NCBI RefSeq assembly: GCF_025961205.1 | Contig: NZ_JAOQNH010000001.1 | Location: 3,062,001 to 3,126,000, forward strand | Origin: Azospirillum fermentarium | GTDB taxonomy: Bacteria > Pseudomonadota > Alphaproteobacteria > Azospirillales > Azospirillaceae | Length of the DNA stretch: 64,000 nt | Reading direction: 5' to 3' | Shown: one piece after another, positions 31,959-41,428 of the stretch | How the letters are laid out: every line of letters begins with the position of its first letter | Numbering within the stretch: position 1 is the stretch's first letter | Notes under the pieces: generated by a model | Databases searched by the model: none | Told to the model about the DNA's origin: nothing | Seen by the model: the letters and a program-made list of their open reading frames with translations, nothing else | Translations under genes and position numbers: made by a program

Positions 31959-32267
31959 CTAGCCGAAGGCCGGGACCGGGCGGCGCATGTCCGGCCCCTC
32001 GTTCTGCACGGTGATGGTCAGCGTGCCCTGCACATCGCCTTCCATCCCTTCGGGAATGGTGAAGCCGGTGACGGCGATGTGCCGTTCCTCCAGCGCCGTG
32101 GTCAGGATGCCCACCTGATCCGCCGGCACCTCGAACGCCGCCATCAGCATCACATTGGAAAAGAGCTGGTGGTTGACGATCCAGCCGCCGGCCGTGCCGA
32201 TGGCCTCCGCCACCTCCATCAGAACGGCGCTGAACGGGCGGTGGGTCACCGCTTCCAGGCGGATCAT
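31959..32267 (-). CDS. Hypothetical protein, 102 residues
   Basis: This small soluble protein (MIRLEAVTHRPFSAVLMEV...) does not match a family I recognise. It has predicted alpha/beta character: a helix at residues 10-25, a strand-rich middle (MLMAAFEVPADQVGILTTALEE) and a strand pair at the end (GDVQGTLTITVQ), somewhat like ACT-type ligand domains. GAGGAG before the ATG is a good ribosome-binding site, and coding bias fits. It is last of three leftward genes with 50-64 bp spacing and converges on pccR. Confidence 0.6.
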   Translation of the reverse strand: MIRLEAVTHRPFSAVLMEVAEAIGTAGGWIVNHQLFSNVMLMAAFEVPADQVGILTTALEERHIAVTGFTIPEGMEGDVQGTLTITVQNEGPDMRRPVPAFG

Positions 32268-32331
32268 GATCCGGTCTCCTCACGGGGATTGGTCCGGGAA
32301 GAAGCGTCCTCCATCCCCGGCCGCCGATCAA

Positions 32332-32853
32332 TCAGAAAGCACCGTCCGGCACAGCCAGAAATGGCAGGCGCGGCGTCATCAGCAAACCCGCCAGCCCCAC
32401 CGCCATGGCATAGGGCACGGGCGCGCCGGGGGCGAACAGCCGCGGCAAGGGTGCCTCGCCCTGCCCCATCACGCGGAACAGCGGCGGCAGCACCAGCCGG
32501 GTGCCGAACACCCCGAACGCCAGCAGCGCCCCCAGAATGCCGGCCAGCATGGCAAAGGACAGGATCTGGTCCATCCCCTGCCACCCGGCCACCAGGGCGG
32601 CGAGAACGGCGGTCCGGCGGTTCATGGCGCGGGCCAGGATCAGCAGCGCCGCCGCCGCGGCCCCCAGCCCCAGCGCCTCCCCGTGGCCCAGCCATGCCGC
32701 CGGGGCCTGGCCCAGCAGGGCCGCCACCGGCAGCCCCGCGGCGAACGCCGCCACCACCACCCACGGGATGCGGGCGAACATCAGGTCGGTTCCCATCGCC
32801 AGCAGCAGCGGCAGCGCGTACAGCGCCACGATCACCGGCTCGCCCCATGTCAT
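32332..32853 (-). CDS. A24-type prepilin peptidase-like membrane protein
   Basis: This 173-residue protein has about five membrane helices and a CpaA/TadV-like layout. DLMFARIPW near residue 23 offers the first catalytic aspartate, AGWQGMDQILSFAMLAGILGAL is a possible degenerate second motif (usual form GxGD), and PYAMAVGLAGLL is a typical closing helix. With the second motif altered, activity is uncertain. No Tad or Flp pilus genes are next to it. The two flanking small genes are on the same strand. Confidence 0.6.
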   Translation of the reverse strand: MTWGEPVIVALYALPLLLAMGTDLMFARIPWVVVAAFAAGLPVAALLGQAPAAWLGHGEALGLGAAAAALLILARAMNRRTAVLAALVAGWQGMDQILSFAMLAGILGALLAFGVFGTRLVLPPLFRVMGQGEAPLPRLFAPGAPVPYAMAVGLAGLLMTPRLPFLAVPDGAF

Positions 32854-32903
32854 GGCCGTCGTCCGCGTTCCGTTGTGGTTCCGCCGCCTTTATCGCCCCA
32901 TCG

Positions 32904-33161
32904 TCAGCGCAGGGCAATCACCACCGGCAGGGCCTGAAGCACCGGAGGGTACATCAGCAGCAGCGCCAGCAGCGGCACCGCCGCCACCATCAGCGTGATT
33001 CCCCGCCGCCACATCCCCACCGCCGCCACGGCGACGGCGACGATGGCCAGCGCCAGCCATTCCACGGGGCGCCGCCCCGGCGCGTCGGGAACCGCCCAAT
33101 CCAGCGTCAGGGTCAGCAGAACATCCACCAGCCGGGCCGCAACAGCGGTCATATCGCCCAT
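32904..33161 (-). CDS. Small hypothetical membrane protein, 85 residues
   Basis: This short protein has two hydrophobic helices (ALAIVAVAVAAVGMW and LMVAAVPLLALLLMY) and a short charged loop. No family is recognised. GGGAGGG lies just before the ATG. It appears first in a three-gene leftward cluster with the A24-like protein and the 102-residue protein, which suggests shared expression but not function. Confidence 0.55.
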   Translation of the reverse strand: MGDMTAVAARLVDVLLTLTLDWAVPDAPGRRPVEWLALAIVAVAVAAVGMWRRGITLMVAAVPLLALLLMYPPVLQALPVVIALR

Positions 33162-33359
33162 GGCACCCTCCCCGCACGGTCATCCACGGGGGAAACGGAT
33201 GGAACGGGCACACGGCCCCGCCGAAGCCGTAAAATCAGCGCGGGCGAAATTGGGACAAACCGGCGTATCCGGGTTATACTCTTTCGCATACCGGATTATT
33301 CCTGTCCCCGGCGGCCCGGCCGCCGCTCGGGACGGAGAGCGAGGAAGGAGGGGGAACAC

Positions 33360-33734
33360 ATGCCGTTCAGCGTGATCGAAATCGCCGTCTACGCCATGGT
33401 TCTCAGCGCTTCCCAGCCACGGCCCTTCGAATGCGTGGAGGTGCAGCCCCAGGGGGTGAACTGCACCAACGGCATGGCCGCAGATCCCCTGCCCGACGAC
33501 GGGCTGCGCTTCAACACCGGGGTGACCATCAGCCGCGGGCGCAACCGCGATCTGATCTTCAGCAACGGGCTGCAGGTCCATCTGGACGCCTCCGCCTGGG
33601 CGCAGTTCCAGAAGGACGGGGCCACCATCGTCTCCGTCCGCCGCATGGACGCCCGCGGCAGCCGCTTCGTGTTCAACAACGGCTACGCCTGCCAGTCGGT
33701 GGACAAGGGCACCGCCCGCTGTTACCGGCAATAA
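33360..33734 (+). CDS. Hypothetical protein, 124 residues, possibly exported
   Basis: The protein starts MPFSVIEIAVYAMVLSASQP, a short hydrophobic N-terminus that could be a signal peptide. FECVEVQPQGVNC and YACQSVDKGTARC follow, two cysteine pairs near the two ends that could form disulfides outside the cytoplasm. The middle is beta-rich (LIFSNGLQVHLDASAW, ATIVSVRRMDARGSRFVFNNG). No family is recognised. A purine-rich AGGAGGGGG before the ATG supports the start. It faces a 325-bp gap without a gene. Confidence 0.6.
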   Translation: MPFSVIEIAVYAMVLSASQPRPFECVEVQPQGVNCTNGMAADPLPDDGLRFNTGVTISRGRNRDLIFSNGLQVHLDASAWAQFQKDGATIVSVRRMDARGSRFVFNNGYACQSVDKGTARCYRQ

Positions 33735-33752
33735 CCCCCGGCCGCCCCCCAC

Positions 33753-33786
33753 CGGGGAGAAGGTGGCGCGAAGCGCCGGGTGAGGG
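33753..33786. repeat. Dispersed intergenic palindromic repeat (GGAGAAGGTGGCGCGAAGCG type)
   Basis: The segment GGAGAAGGTGGCGCGAAGCG followed by CCGGGTGAGGG resembles a palindromic intergenic repeat widespread in alphaproteobacterial genomes, centred on GGCGC-GAA-GCGCC. It lies just after the preceding stop and may fold at the mRNA 3' end. Only one full copy is visible in this window. Confidence 0.6.
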
Positions 33787-34027
33787 CGGGATGTCGCGCA
33801 AACCACCCGGCATCCGGTGCCAAGCAACGTCAAACCTTGAGCTTGAAGAGCCTTGCGGCTCGATTCTTGGGCCAACGCGCGAAGAAACGCCGACCATAGG
33901 ACGGCAGGATACACCGCTGGCGAGGACCAGCCGAGGCCAACAGCCGCCCAGAGGGCGGACGCCCGCCAGCGAGGCGCCTTGACAGGATGACCCGCGGTTT
34001 ACGCGCTTTTTATCCTCATCAGGGTTG
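33787..34027. other. Structured intergenic DNA, possible RNA or dispersed element
   Basis: No convincing gene is seen. CGCTGGCG at about 33917-33924 can pair with CGCCAGCG at about 33964-33971 (8 bp), enclosing a CCGCCC-AGA-GGGCGG hairpin. Upstream lie AGCTTGAAGAGCC and GCGAAGAAACGCC stretches. The minus strand has a short frame, but it lacks a start signal. It could be a dispersed repeat, a small RNA, or the remnant of a lost element. Confidence 0.35.
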
Positions 34028-34047
34028 CCCTCCCCGGTGGGGGAGGG
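34028..34047 (-). terminator. Hairpin after cysS, possible terminator
   Basis: CCCTCCCC at 34028-34035 pairs with GGGGAGGG at 34040-34047 across a 4-base loop, 13-32 bases beyond the cysS stop. No T-run follows on the minus strand, so it may only protect the mRNA 3' end. Confidence 0.4.
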
Positions 34048-34059
34048 TTCCTGCGTGCA

Positions 34060-35439
<1,380 letters not shown>

Positions 35440-35473
35440 GGGTCAGGCTCCTTCCGGCAGGTCGGACGGGGTA

Positions 35474-36823
35474 TCAGGCGGTTTCGCCGGCCAGCCGCTT
35501 CACGGCGCGCTCCCGGCCGATCAGGGGTAGCAGGTTCTTCAATTCCGGTCCATGGCCGCGGGCGGTCAGCGCCAGACGCAGGGGCAGGAACAGCGCCTTG
35601 CCCTTGGCCCCCGTGGCGTTCTTCACCGCGGCGGTCCAGGCCCCCCACGTGCCCTCGTCCCACGGTTCCGGCGGCAGCAGGGCGGCGGCGGCGGCGGTGA
35701 AGGCCGCGTCCTCGATCACCGGGGTGACGGGGGCGTGGGTCACCTCCCACCATTCGGCCACACCGTCCAGCCGCGACAGGTTGGGGCGCACCGTCTCCCA
35801 GAAGATGCGATCGGCACCGGCAAAGCCCATGGCCTCCAGCCGCCCGGCCACCGCGTCGAACGGGGTCGCGTGCAGCACGCGGGCGTTCAGGCGCACCAGT
35901 TCCTCGGGGTCGAACTTGGGCGTGGCGCGGGAGACCTTGGCGAAATCGAACTCGGCGGCCAGCGCCTCCAGGCTCGGGCGCGCCTCGATGGGGTCGGAGG
36001 TGCCGAGCTTGGCCAGCAGGCTGGCCAGCGCCAGCGGCTCGATCCCCTCGTCGCGCAGGGAATTCACGCCCACACTGCCCAGCCGCTTGGACAGCCCCTG
36101 CCCCCCCGCATCGGTCAGCAGCGGCAGATGGGCGAAGGTGGGCACCGCGGCCCCCAGCGCCTGCCAGATCTGGATCTGCACGGCGGTGTTGGCCACGTGG
36201 TCCTCGCCGCGGATCACGTGGCTGATGGCGAAGTCGGCGTCGTCCACCACCGAGGTCAGGGTGTAGAGCGGGCGCCCGTCCTCGCGGATCAGCACCGGGT
36301 CGGACAGGGCCGCCCCTTCGAAATGCACGGCCCCGCGGACCAGATCGGTCCATTCCACGGGGGTGTGGTCGAGCTTGAAGCGCCAATGGGGCCGGCGGCC
36401 CTGGGCCTCCAGCTTGGCCCGCGCGTCGTCGCTCAGGCGCAGGGCGGCGCGGTCGTAGATGGGCGGGCGGCCCTGGGACATCAGCGACGTGCGCTTGAGC
36501 GCCAGTTCCTCCGGCGTCTCGTAGCAGGGGTAGAGGCGCCCGGCGGCCTTCAACTGCGCCGCCACCGCGTCGTACCGGTCATAGCGGTCGCTTTCGCGGG
36601 CGAAACGGTCCCAGGTCAGGCCCATCCAGGTCAGGTCCGCCTCGATCGCCGCGGCGTATTCGGGGCGGGAGCGTTCCTCGTCGGTGTCGTCCAGGCGCAG
36701 CAGGAAGCTGCCGCCGGTGCGGCGGGCGTAGAGCCAGTTCACCACCGCCAGCCGCAGGTTGCCCACATGCAGCAGGCCGGTGGGGCTGGGGGCGAAACGG
36801 ACGGCGGCGGGGGCGGTGCTCAT
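35474..36823 (-). CDS. gltX: Glutamyl-tRNA synthetase
   Basis: This 449-residue class I synthetase has the HIGH-type motif [21 protein letters not shown] at the N-terminus and a KMSKS-type loop [12 protein letters not shown]. Conserved segments include [10 protein letters not shown] and [14 protein letters not shown]. Many alphaproteobacteria carry two glutamyl synthetases, one acting on tRNA-Gln; the sequence alone does not tell which this is. It forms a likely operon with cysS. Confidence 0.93.
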   Translation of the reverse strand: MSTAPAAVRFAPSPTGLLHVGNLRLAVVNWLYARRTGGSFLLRLDDTDEERSRPEYAAAIEADLTWMGLTWDRFARESDRYDRYDAVAAQLKAAGRLYPCYETPEELALKRTSLMSQGRPPIYDRAALRLSDDARAKLEAQGRRPHWRFKLDHTPVEWTDLVRGAVHFEGAALSDPVLIREDGRPLYTLTSVVDDADFAISHVIRGEDHVANTAVQIQIWQALGAAVPTFAHLPLLTDAGGQGLSKRLGSVGVNSLRDEGIEPLALASLLAKLGTSDPIEARPSLEALAAEFDFAKVSRATPKFDPEELVRLNARVLHATPFDAVAGRLEAMGFAGADRIFWETVRPNLSRLDGVAEWWEVTHAPVTPVIEDAAFTAAAAALLPPEPWDEGTWGAWTAAVKNATGAKGKALFLPLRLALTARGHGPELKNLLPLIGRERAVKRLAGETA

Positions 36824-36932
36824 GATCGGGCGGGCTTCGCTGACAAGGTACGGGAAAGGGTGTCAGCGATAGCACGGCCCGCCCCCTGGGGGAAGACGCC
36901 CGCCGCGGGCGCCCTCCTGCACCGATGCCACC

Positions 36933-37127
36933 TTATTTCAGCTTGGGATCGTGGGTGTGGTGGCGGTCGCGTTCGCCGCCGCCGCCCGACACGCGGCTGT
37001 GGTCGGGGTTGGTGGGTTCGCCCGGCATGGGGCCGGTGCGCTTGGGCGGGGCGGGCTTGTCGGCGTTCTGGTGGCTGCTGCCCGGCCCGCCATGGCTGCG
37101 GTCGGTATGATCGGTGTCTCGGGCCAT
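36933..37127 (-). CDS. Small charged hypothetical protein, 64 residues
   Basis: The reading frame begins MARDTDHTDRSHGGPGSSHQ and is rich in Asp, His, Gly, Pro and Lys, with no hydrophobic core and likely disorder. AAAGG lies about ten bases before the ATG. It diverges from elbB and sits upstream of gltX. No family is recognised. It could be spurious, but the composition differs from the shadow frames of its neighbours. Confidence 0.45.
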   Translation of the reverse strand: MARDTDHTDRSHGGPGSSHQNADKPAPPKRTGPMPGEPTNPDHSRVSGGGGERDRHHTHDPKLK

Positions 37128-37269
37128 GGGAAAAGCCTTTGCCGTGGTTGGTCCTGCCCCTTCCAACAGGCGGTTTTCCCGGCGGGTTCCCCCTTGCCGC
37201 CGTGGCGGGGGGCCGGGGGCTTGGGGTACAGTCCGCACGGCAAAACCCGTGGGAGGAGTCACCAGAACC

Positions 37270-37938
37270 ATGAGCAAGAAGCCTGTGCGCATCGCCGTCA
37301 TCCTGTCCGGCTGCGGCGTCTATGACGGTGCGGAAATCCACGAAGCGGTGCTGACCCTGCTGGCCATCGACCGGGCGGGGGCCGAGGCGGTGTGCTTCGC
37401 CCCCGACGTGCCCCAGGCCCACGTCATCGACCACCGCACCGGCACCGAGACGGGCGAAACCCGCAACGTGCTGACCGAGGCGGCGCGCATCGCCCGCGGC
37501 AAGATCGCCGACCTCGCCACCTTCGACGCGGCGGATGTGGATGCGCTGATCCTGCCCGGCGGCTTCGGGGCGGCCAAGAACCTGTCCAGCTTCGCCTTCG
37601 ACGGCCCCGGCTGTACCGTCAACGCGGATGTGGAAAAGGCCATCGCCGCCATGCGCGCGGCGGACAAGCCCATCGGCGCGCTGTGCATCGCGCCGGCCAT
37701 CCTTGCCAAGCTGCTGGGCGGCCAGGGGATCACCCTGACCATCGGGTCCGACGCCGGCACGGCGGAAGCGCTGGAATCCCTGGGCGCCCATCACACGGTC
37801 ACCACCCATGGGGAGATCGTGGTGGATCGGGGGCTGAAGGTCGTCACCTCCCCCTGCTACATGCTGGACGCCGGCATCGCACAGATCGCCGACGGGGCGG
37901 CCAACACGGTCAACGCGCTGATCGAGATGGCCGGCTGA
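37270..37938 (+). CDS. elbB: ElbB, isoprenoid biosynthesis-linked glyoxalase (DJ-1/PfpI fold)
   Basis: This 222-residue protein begins KPVRIAVILSGCGVYDGAEIHEAVL, the ElbB signature. The nucleophile-elbow region DKPIGALCIAPAILAKLLG contains the catalytic-type cysteine (ALCIAPA). ILPGGFGAAKNLSSFAFDG is also typical. The family shows weak glyoxalase activity and is linked to isoprenoid metabolism. It is monocistronic or leads toward the VUT gene, 171 bp downstream. Confidence 0.9.
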   Translation: MSKKPVRIAVILSGCGVYDGAEIHEAVLTLLAIDRAGAEAVCFAPDVPQAHVIDHRTGTETGETRNVLTEAARIARGKIADLATFDAADVDALILPGGFGAAKNLSSFAFDGPGCTVNADVEKAIAAMRAADKPIGALCIAPAILAKLLGGQGITLTIGSDAGTAEALESLGAHHTVTTHGEIVVDRGLKVVTSPCYMLDAGIAQIADGAANTVNALIEMAG

Positions 37939-38109
37939 CGCAAGCGGACGCGGTGGAGAAAACGGGCGGGGGCCATTCCCCGCCCTTTTCTTTTTCCGCG
38001 GCCTTCGGCTATAGGTGCGCGGGTTCGGGGCGCCCGTTTTTCCGCGGGGCCTGCCCCTTGTCTGTCATCAGCGCCCGTTTTCCCGCGGGTTGCCTTGGAG
38101 GATACCGCC

Positions 38110-38577
38110 ATGCTGTGGGCCGCCGCCTATATGGGCAGCGTCATCGCCATCAATTACGCCTTCAGCCTCGCTCCCCACCTGGACCTCGTGTGGTCCTGCT
38201 GGGTCGGGCTGATCTTCATCCTGCGCGATATGGTGCAGGTGCGCTTCGGCCACTGGTCGCTGCTGGCCATGGCCGCCGGCACGGTGGTGTCGTACCTGCT
38301 GGCCGACCCCATGGTCGCCACCGCCAGCGTTCTGGCCTTCGCGGTGTCGGAGACCATCGACTGGCTGGTCTTCACCGTCACCCGCCGCCCCTTGCGCGAC
38401 CGGCTGTGGCTGAGTGCGGCCCTGTCGGTGCCGGCGGACACGGCGATCTTCTTCGGCCTGCTGGACATCTGGGATCCCACGGTGTGGACCGCCAGTGCGG
38501 CGTCGAAGCTGGCCGGCGTCACCGTGGTGTGGGTGCTGATGCGCACCCGCGCGGCCCGCGCGCCCCTCCCGGCGTAA
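38110..38577 (+). CDS. VUT-family (YhhQ-like) membrane transporter
   Basis: This 155-residue membrane protein has about five helices and belongs to the VUT/YhhQ family of queuosine-precursor and vitamin uptake proteins. Typical segments are LDLVWSCWVGLIFILRDMVQVRFG, AVSETIDWLVFTVTRRPLRDR and SVPADTAIFFGLL. Substrate is unclear: preQ0/preQ1 for YhhQ, other small vitamins for relatives. The strong site TTGGAGGAT supports the ATG at 38110. No preQ1 riboswitch was recognised upstream. Confidence 0.8.
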   Translation: MLWAAAYMGSVIAINYAFSLAPHLDLVWSCWVGLIFILRDMVQVRFGHWSLLAMAAGTVVSYLLADPMVATASVLAFAVSETIDWLVFTVTRRPLRDRLWLSAALSVPADTAIFFGLLDIWDPTVWTASAASKLAGVTVVWVLMRTRAARAPLPA

Positions 38578-38690
38578 CCCGCCGCCACCGCCGTTCCGGC
38601 CTAAACGCCCCGCCCGTCTTGCCGCCGCCCCGCACGCATCATACATGATGATCAAGGGGCAATGCGGGCAAGAACGAGTGGAGCCGCCGG

Positions 38691-38999
38691 ATGACCGACC
38701 TGTTTTTGGCGCTGGCCGCATGGTACGCCTGCGGCGTGGCGGGCTATAGATACTGGTGTTTCGACGGCTGGCGCCCGGAACGGGCGTCGGACTGGGGTGT
38801 CGCCCTGGCCCTGGGCGTCCTGGGGCCGGTGGTGCCGCTGGCCGGATGGCTGGTGCGCCTCGTCTCCGGCGACGACACCCCCGACGACCACAACCACCAT
38901 GACCGTGGCCCCGATGACCGGGACGGCGGGTGGCAGGACGACGGCCGCCGCCTGATCCCCATCCGCATCGATGACCGCCGGCGCCGCCGGCGCCGGTAA
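38691..38999 (+). CDS. Small membrane protein with charged C-terminal tail
   Basis: This 102-residue protein has two hydrophobic helices (DLFLALAAWYACGVAGY and GVALALGVLGPVVPLAGWLVRL). The hydrophilic tail is very rich in Asp, His and Arg and ends in a run of seven arginines. No family is recognised; the tail could bind metal or nucleic acid. It converges on the histidine kinase gene with a two-base gap. Confidence 0.55.
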   Translation: MTDLFLALAAWYACGVAGYRYWCFDGWRPERASDWGVALALGVLGPVVPLAGWLVRLVSGDDTPDDHNHHDRGPDDRDGGWQDDGRRLIPIRIDDRRRRRRR

Positions 39000-39001
39000 G
39001 G

Positions 39002-40870
39002 CTACATCCTCTCCCCCTCCCCCTTCCCCTCCGTTCCCGGTCCCGCCGGGCCATGGAGGGACGGGCGGTGGGGAATGGTGATGGTGAAGACGGCCCCGTG
39101 CCCGGACCGCGACAGCAGCCCCAGCCGGTAGCCCAGCAGCCGCGACAGCCGCGACACGATGGACAGCCCCAGCCCCAGCCCCTTGGACCGGTCGCGTTCG
39201 GGGTTTCCCACCTGATAGAAATCCTCGAAGATCAGATGCTGACGGTCCGGCGGAATGCCGGGACCGGTGTCCTGCACCTTGATCACCACCCCGCCGCGGG
39301 CGGGACGGCAGGCCAGCAGGATCACGCCGGACACGGTGTATTTGACCGCGTTCTGCATCAGGTTGCGGACCACCCGGTCCAGCATGGCCGGATCGGTGCG
39401 CACCGACAGGTCGGCAAGCTTCATCCGCACGTCCAGCCCCTTGATGGCCGCCTCCGCCGCGGTGTCGGTGCCGATGCGGGTCAACAGCGGGGCCAGCGCC
39501 ACCATCTCTTCCTGCGGCTGGGCCACACCCAGTTCCAAGGCCGCGATGTCCATGATGGAATTCAGCATGCGCTGGGCGGTGTCGAACGCCTCGTTCGCCG
39601 CGGTCATCAGCGCCGACATGCCGTCCGCCCCCGGCTGGCTGCCCAGCAGGTGCAGATAGATGCCCAGCGTCTGCATGGGCTGGCGCAGGTCGTGGCTGGC
39701 CGCGGCCAGGAACCGGGTCTTGGCGGCGTTGGCGTGCAGCGCCTCCGTCCGGGCGCGGGCCAGTGCGTTGTAGCTGCAGCGCAGCGCCGCCGCCCGGCGC
39801 CGCTCCGCCAGCAGCGAGCCGGTGATGATGACCATCAGCCCGGTGATGACCAGCCCGGCGGCCAGCACCACCAGGGCGGTGGTGCGGTTGGTTTCCCCCT
39901 CGAACGCCGCCGTGGTGGCGATGTCCAGCAGCCAGGAGCGCCCGAACACCGACAGGGCCATCTGCCCGGTGAAATGCCCCTCCGCCTCCTGGGGTGCCCG
40001 TTCGGCGCCATCGCTGGCGTAGAGCAGACGGCGGGACGGAGGATCGATCCCGTCATAGAGGGCGACGTCGAGAGCGCCGGCGAACGGCGGCCCCAGGATC
40101 GCGCGCATCAGGTCGCCCATGCGGAACGGGCTGTAGACGAAACCGCGGATGGCCCGCCGCCGCTCCGCCGCCGTATCCGCCGGCATGCCATAGGTGTAGA
40201 CGGGCAGGTAGATCAGGAACCCCGCCTGCACGTCGTGCCCGTCCTCCTGCACCAGCCGCACACGCCCGGTGGCGGCGGGAACGGCGGAGTCGCGCGCCCG
40301 TTCCATGGCCGCGCGCCGCTCGGGTTCGGAAAACATGTCGAAGCCGAAGGCCCGCAGGTTCCGCCCGGTGAACGGCTCCAGGAACACAATGGGGTATGCG
40401 TCTGGCAGGGTGGAGCGGGGAGAGACGGCATAGGCCGGGAACCCCTCGGCCCGCACCGCGGCTTCGTGAAGGGCGATGCCGTCCCGCGGCACGCGGGGGG
40501 AATAGCCGATGCCCAGAATGCCGGGATAATGATCCTCGACCCGCAAACCGGCGACATAGGTGCTCCACGCCTGCCGGTCGGGGGTGGCGCCGCGTTCGGC
40601 CTGGGCGTCGATCAGCGCCACGCCGCCGCGCAGGATCTGTTCGTAGCTGGCCAGCCGGACCGTCAGGGTTTCCGCCAGTTCCTGGCCCATCTCGTGGAAG
40701 CGCTGACGGGCCTGCCTGTCCGCCTGCCGCTCCAGCAGGGCCCAGGCCAGCAGGGTCAGCACCAGACCGGCCAGCGCCACCACCGCCGGCTGCCAGTACC
40801 ACAGCCGTCCACGGGCGAGCGGCGCCTGGGGATCCTTCACGGGATCGTCAGGGAAAGCGCCCGCCCCCAC
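39002..40870 (-). CDS. Membrane histidine kinase with CHASE sensor domain
   Basis: This 622-residue kinase has one N-terminal helix (VVALAGLVLTLLAWALL) and a periplasmic CHASE domain at about residues 60-280 (LRVEDHYPGILGIGYSPRV, FLEPFTGRNLRAFGFDMFSEP). A second helix follows (ALVVLAAGLVITGLMVIITG), then a HisKA domain with phospho-acceptor H393 (AASHDLRQPMQTL) and a HATPase domain (N-box RNLMQNAVKYT; G-boxes DTGPGIPP and GLGLGLSIV). The sensed ligand is unknown. The start is a GTG four bases after the response-regulator stop, so the two are one operon. Confidence 0.88.
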   Translation of the reverse strand: MGAGAFPDDPVKDPQAPLARGRLWYWQPAVVALAGLVLTLLAWALLERQADRQARQRFHEMGQELAETLTVRLASYEQILRGGVALIDAQAERGATPDRQAWSTYVAGLRVEDHYPGILGIGYSPRVPRDGIALHEAAVRAEGFPAYAVSPRSTLPDAYPIVFLEPFTGRNLRAFGFDMFSEPERRAAMERARDSAVPAATGRVRLVQEDGHDVQAGFLIYLPVYTYGMPADTAAERRRAIRGFVYSPFRMGDLMRAILGPPFAGALDVALYDGIDPPSRRLLYASDGAERAPQEAEGHFTGQMALSVFGRSWLLDIATTAAFEGETNRTTALVVLAAGLVITGLMVIITGSLLAERRRAAALRCSYNALARARTEALHANAAKTRFLAAASHDLRQPMQTLGIYLHLLGSQPGADGMSALMTAANEAFDTAQRMLNSIMDIAALELGVAQPQEEMVALAPLLTRIGTDTAAEAAIKGLDVRMKLADLSVRTDPAMLDRVVRNLMQNAVKYTVSGVILLACRPARGGVVIKVQDTGPGIPPDRQHLIFEDFYQVGNPERDRSKGLGLGLSIVSRLSRLLGYRLGLLSRSGHGAVFTITIPHRPSLHGPAGPGTEGKGEGERM

Positions 40871-40874
40871 CGCG

Positions 40875-41258
40875 TCACCCCCCCGCCTGCCGCAGCGCCT
40901 GGGTCACCATGCTGTGCAGGTAGGGCGGCATCACCGGCTTTTGCAGCACCGGCACGCCACGGGCCCGCGCCTCGTCCAGAGCCTCGGTGCTGGTGTCGCC
41001 GGTGATGATGATGCTGGGGATGGGATGGCCGGCGGACTCAAGGATGCGCTGGATCGCCTCCAGCCCCGTGCGCCCCTCGCGCAGGCGGTAATCGGCCAGG
41101 ATCAGCGACGGCGGTTCGCCCGCGTCGGCGATGCGGTCGATGGCATCGGTCTCGCTTTCCGCCGCCAGCACGCGGAACCCCCACGCCTCCAGCAGGATGT
41201 GAAGCGCCTGAAGCACCGAACGCTCGTCGTCGATGACCATGATCAGGTCGTTGGGCAT
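40875..41258 (-). CDS. Single-domain response regulator
   Basis: This 127-residue CheY-like receiver has no output domain. Phosphorylation residues are visible: acidic pair D10/D11 (MVIDDERS), acceptor D56 (SLILADYRL), T86 (SIIITGDTS) and K107 (VLQKPVM). With no DNA-binding region it must act by protein contact or as a phosphate relay. The start at 41258 begins the receiver fold; a longer frame to 41348 is possible. It leads the operon with the CHASE kinase and diverges from cimA. Confidence 0.88.
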   Translation of the reverse strand: MPNDLIMVIDDERSVLQALHILLEAWGFRVLAAESETDAIDRIADAGEPPSLILADYRLREGRTGLEAIQRILESAGHPIPSIIITGDTSTEALDEARARGVPVLQKPVMPPYLHSMVTQALRQAGG

Positions 41259-41428
41259 TGCCGTGTCGCCTCGTGGCCTTTCGTCACCATGTCGCCGCTC
41301 CCCTGTTTTACGCAGGAATCGGTTGAGAAGCGCAAGCGCTTCCGCCATTCTCCGCCTTTCGGCGGGGGGCTATGCCACCCGGATATAACCCCCGGAAAGT
41401 TCCGGGAACAGGTCATGAAGGTCGAGCG

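Noticed and set aside
38000-38109. A preQ1 riboswitch before the VUT-family gene.
   Set aside because: The leader lacks the compact stem plus A-rich tail expected of a preQ1-I aptamer, and no preQ1-II pattern could be made out by eye.
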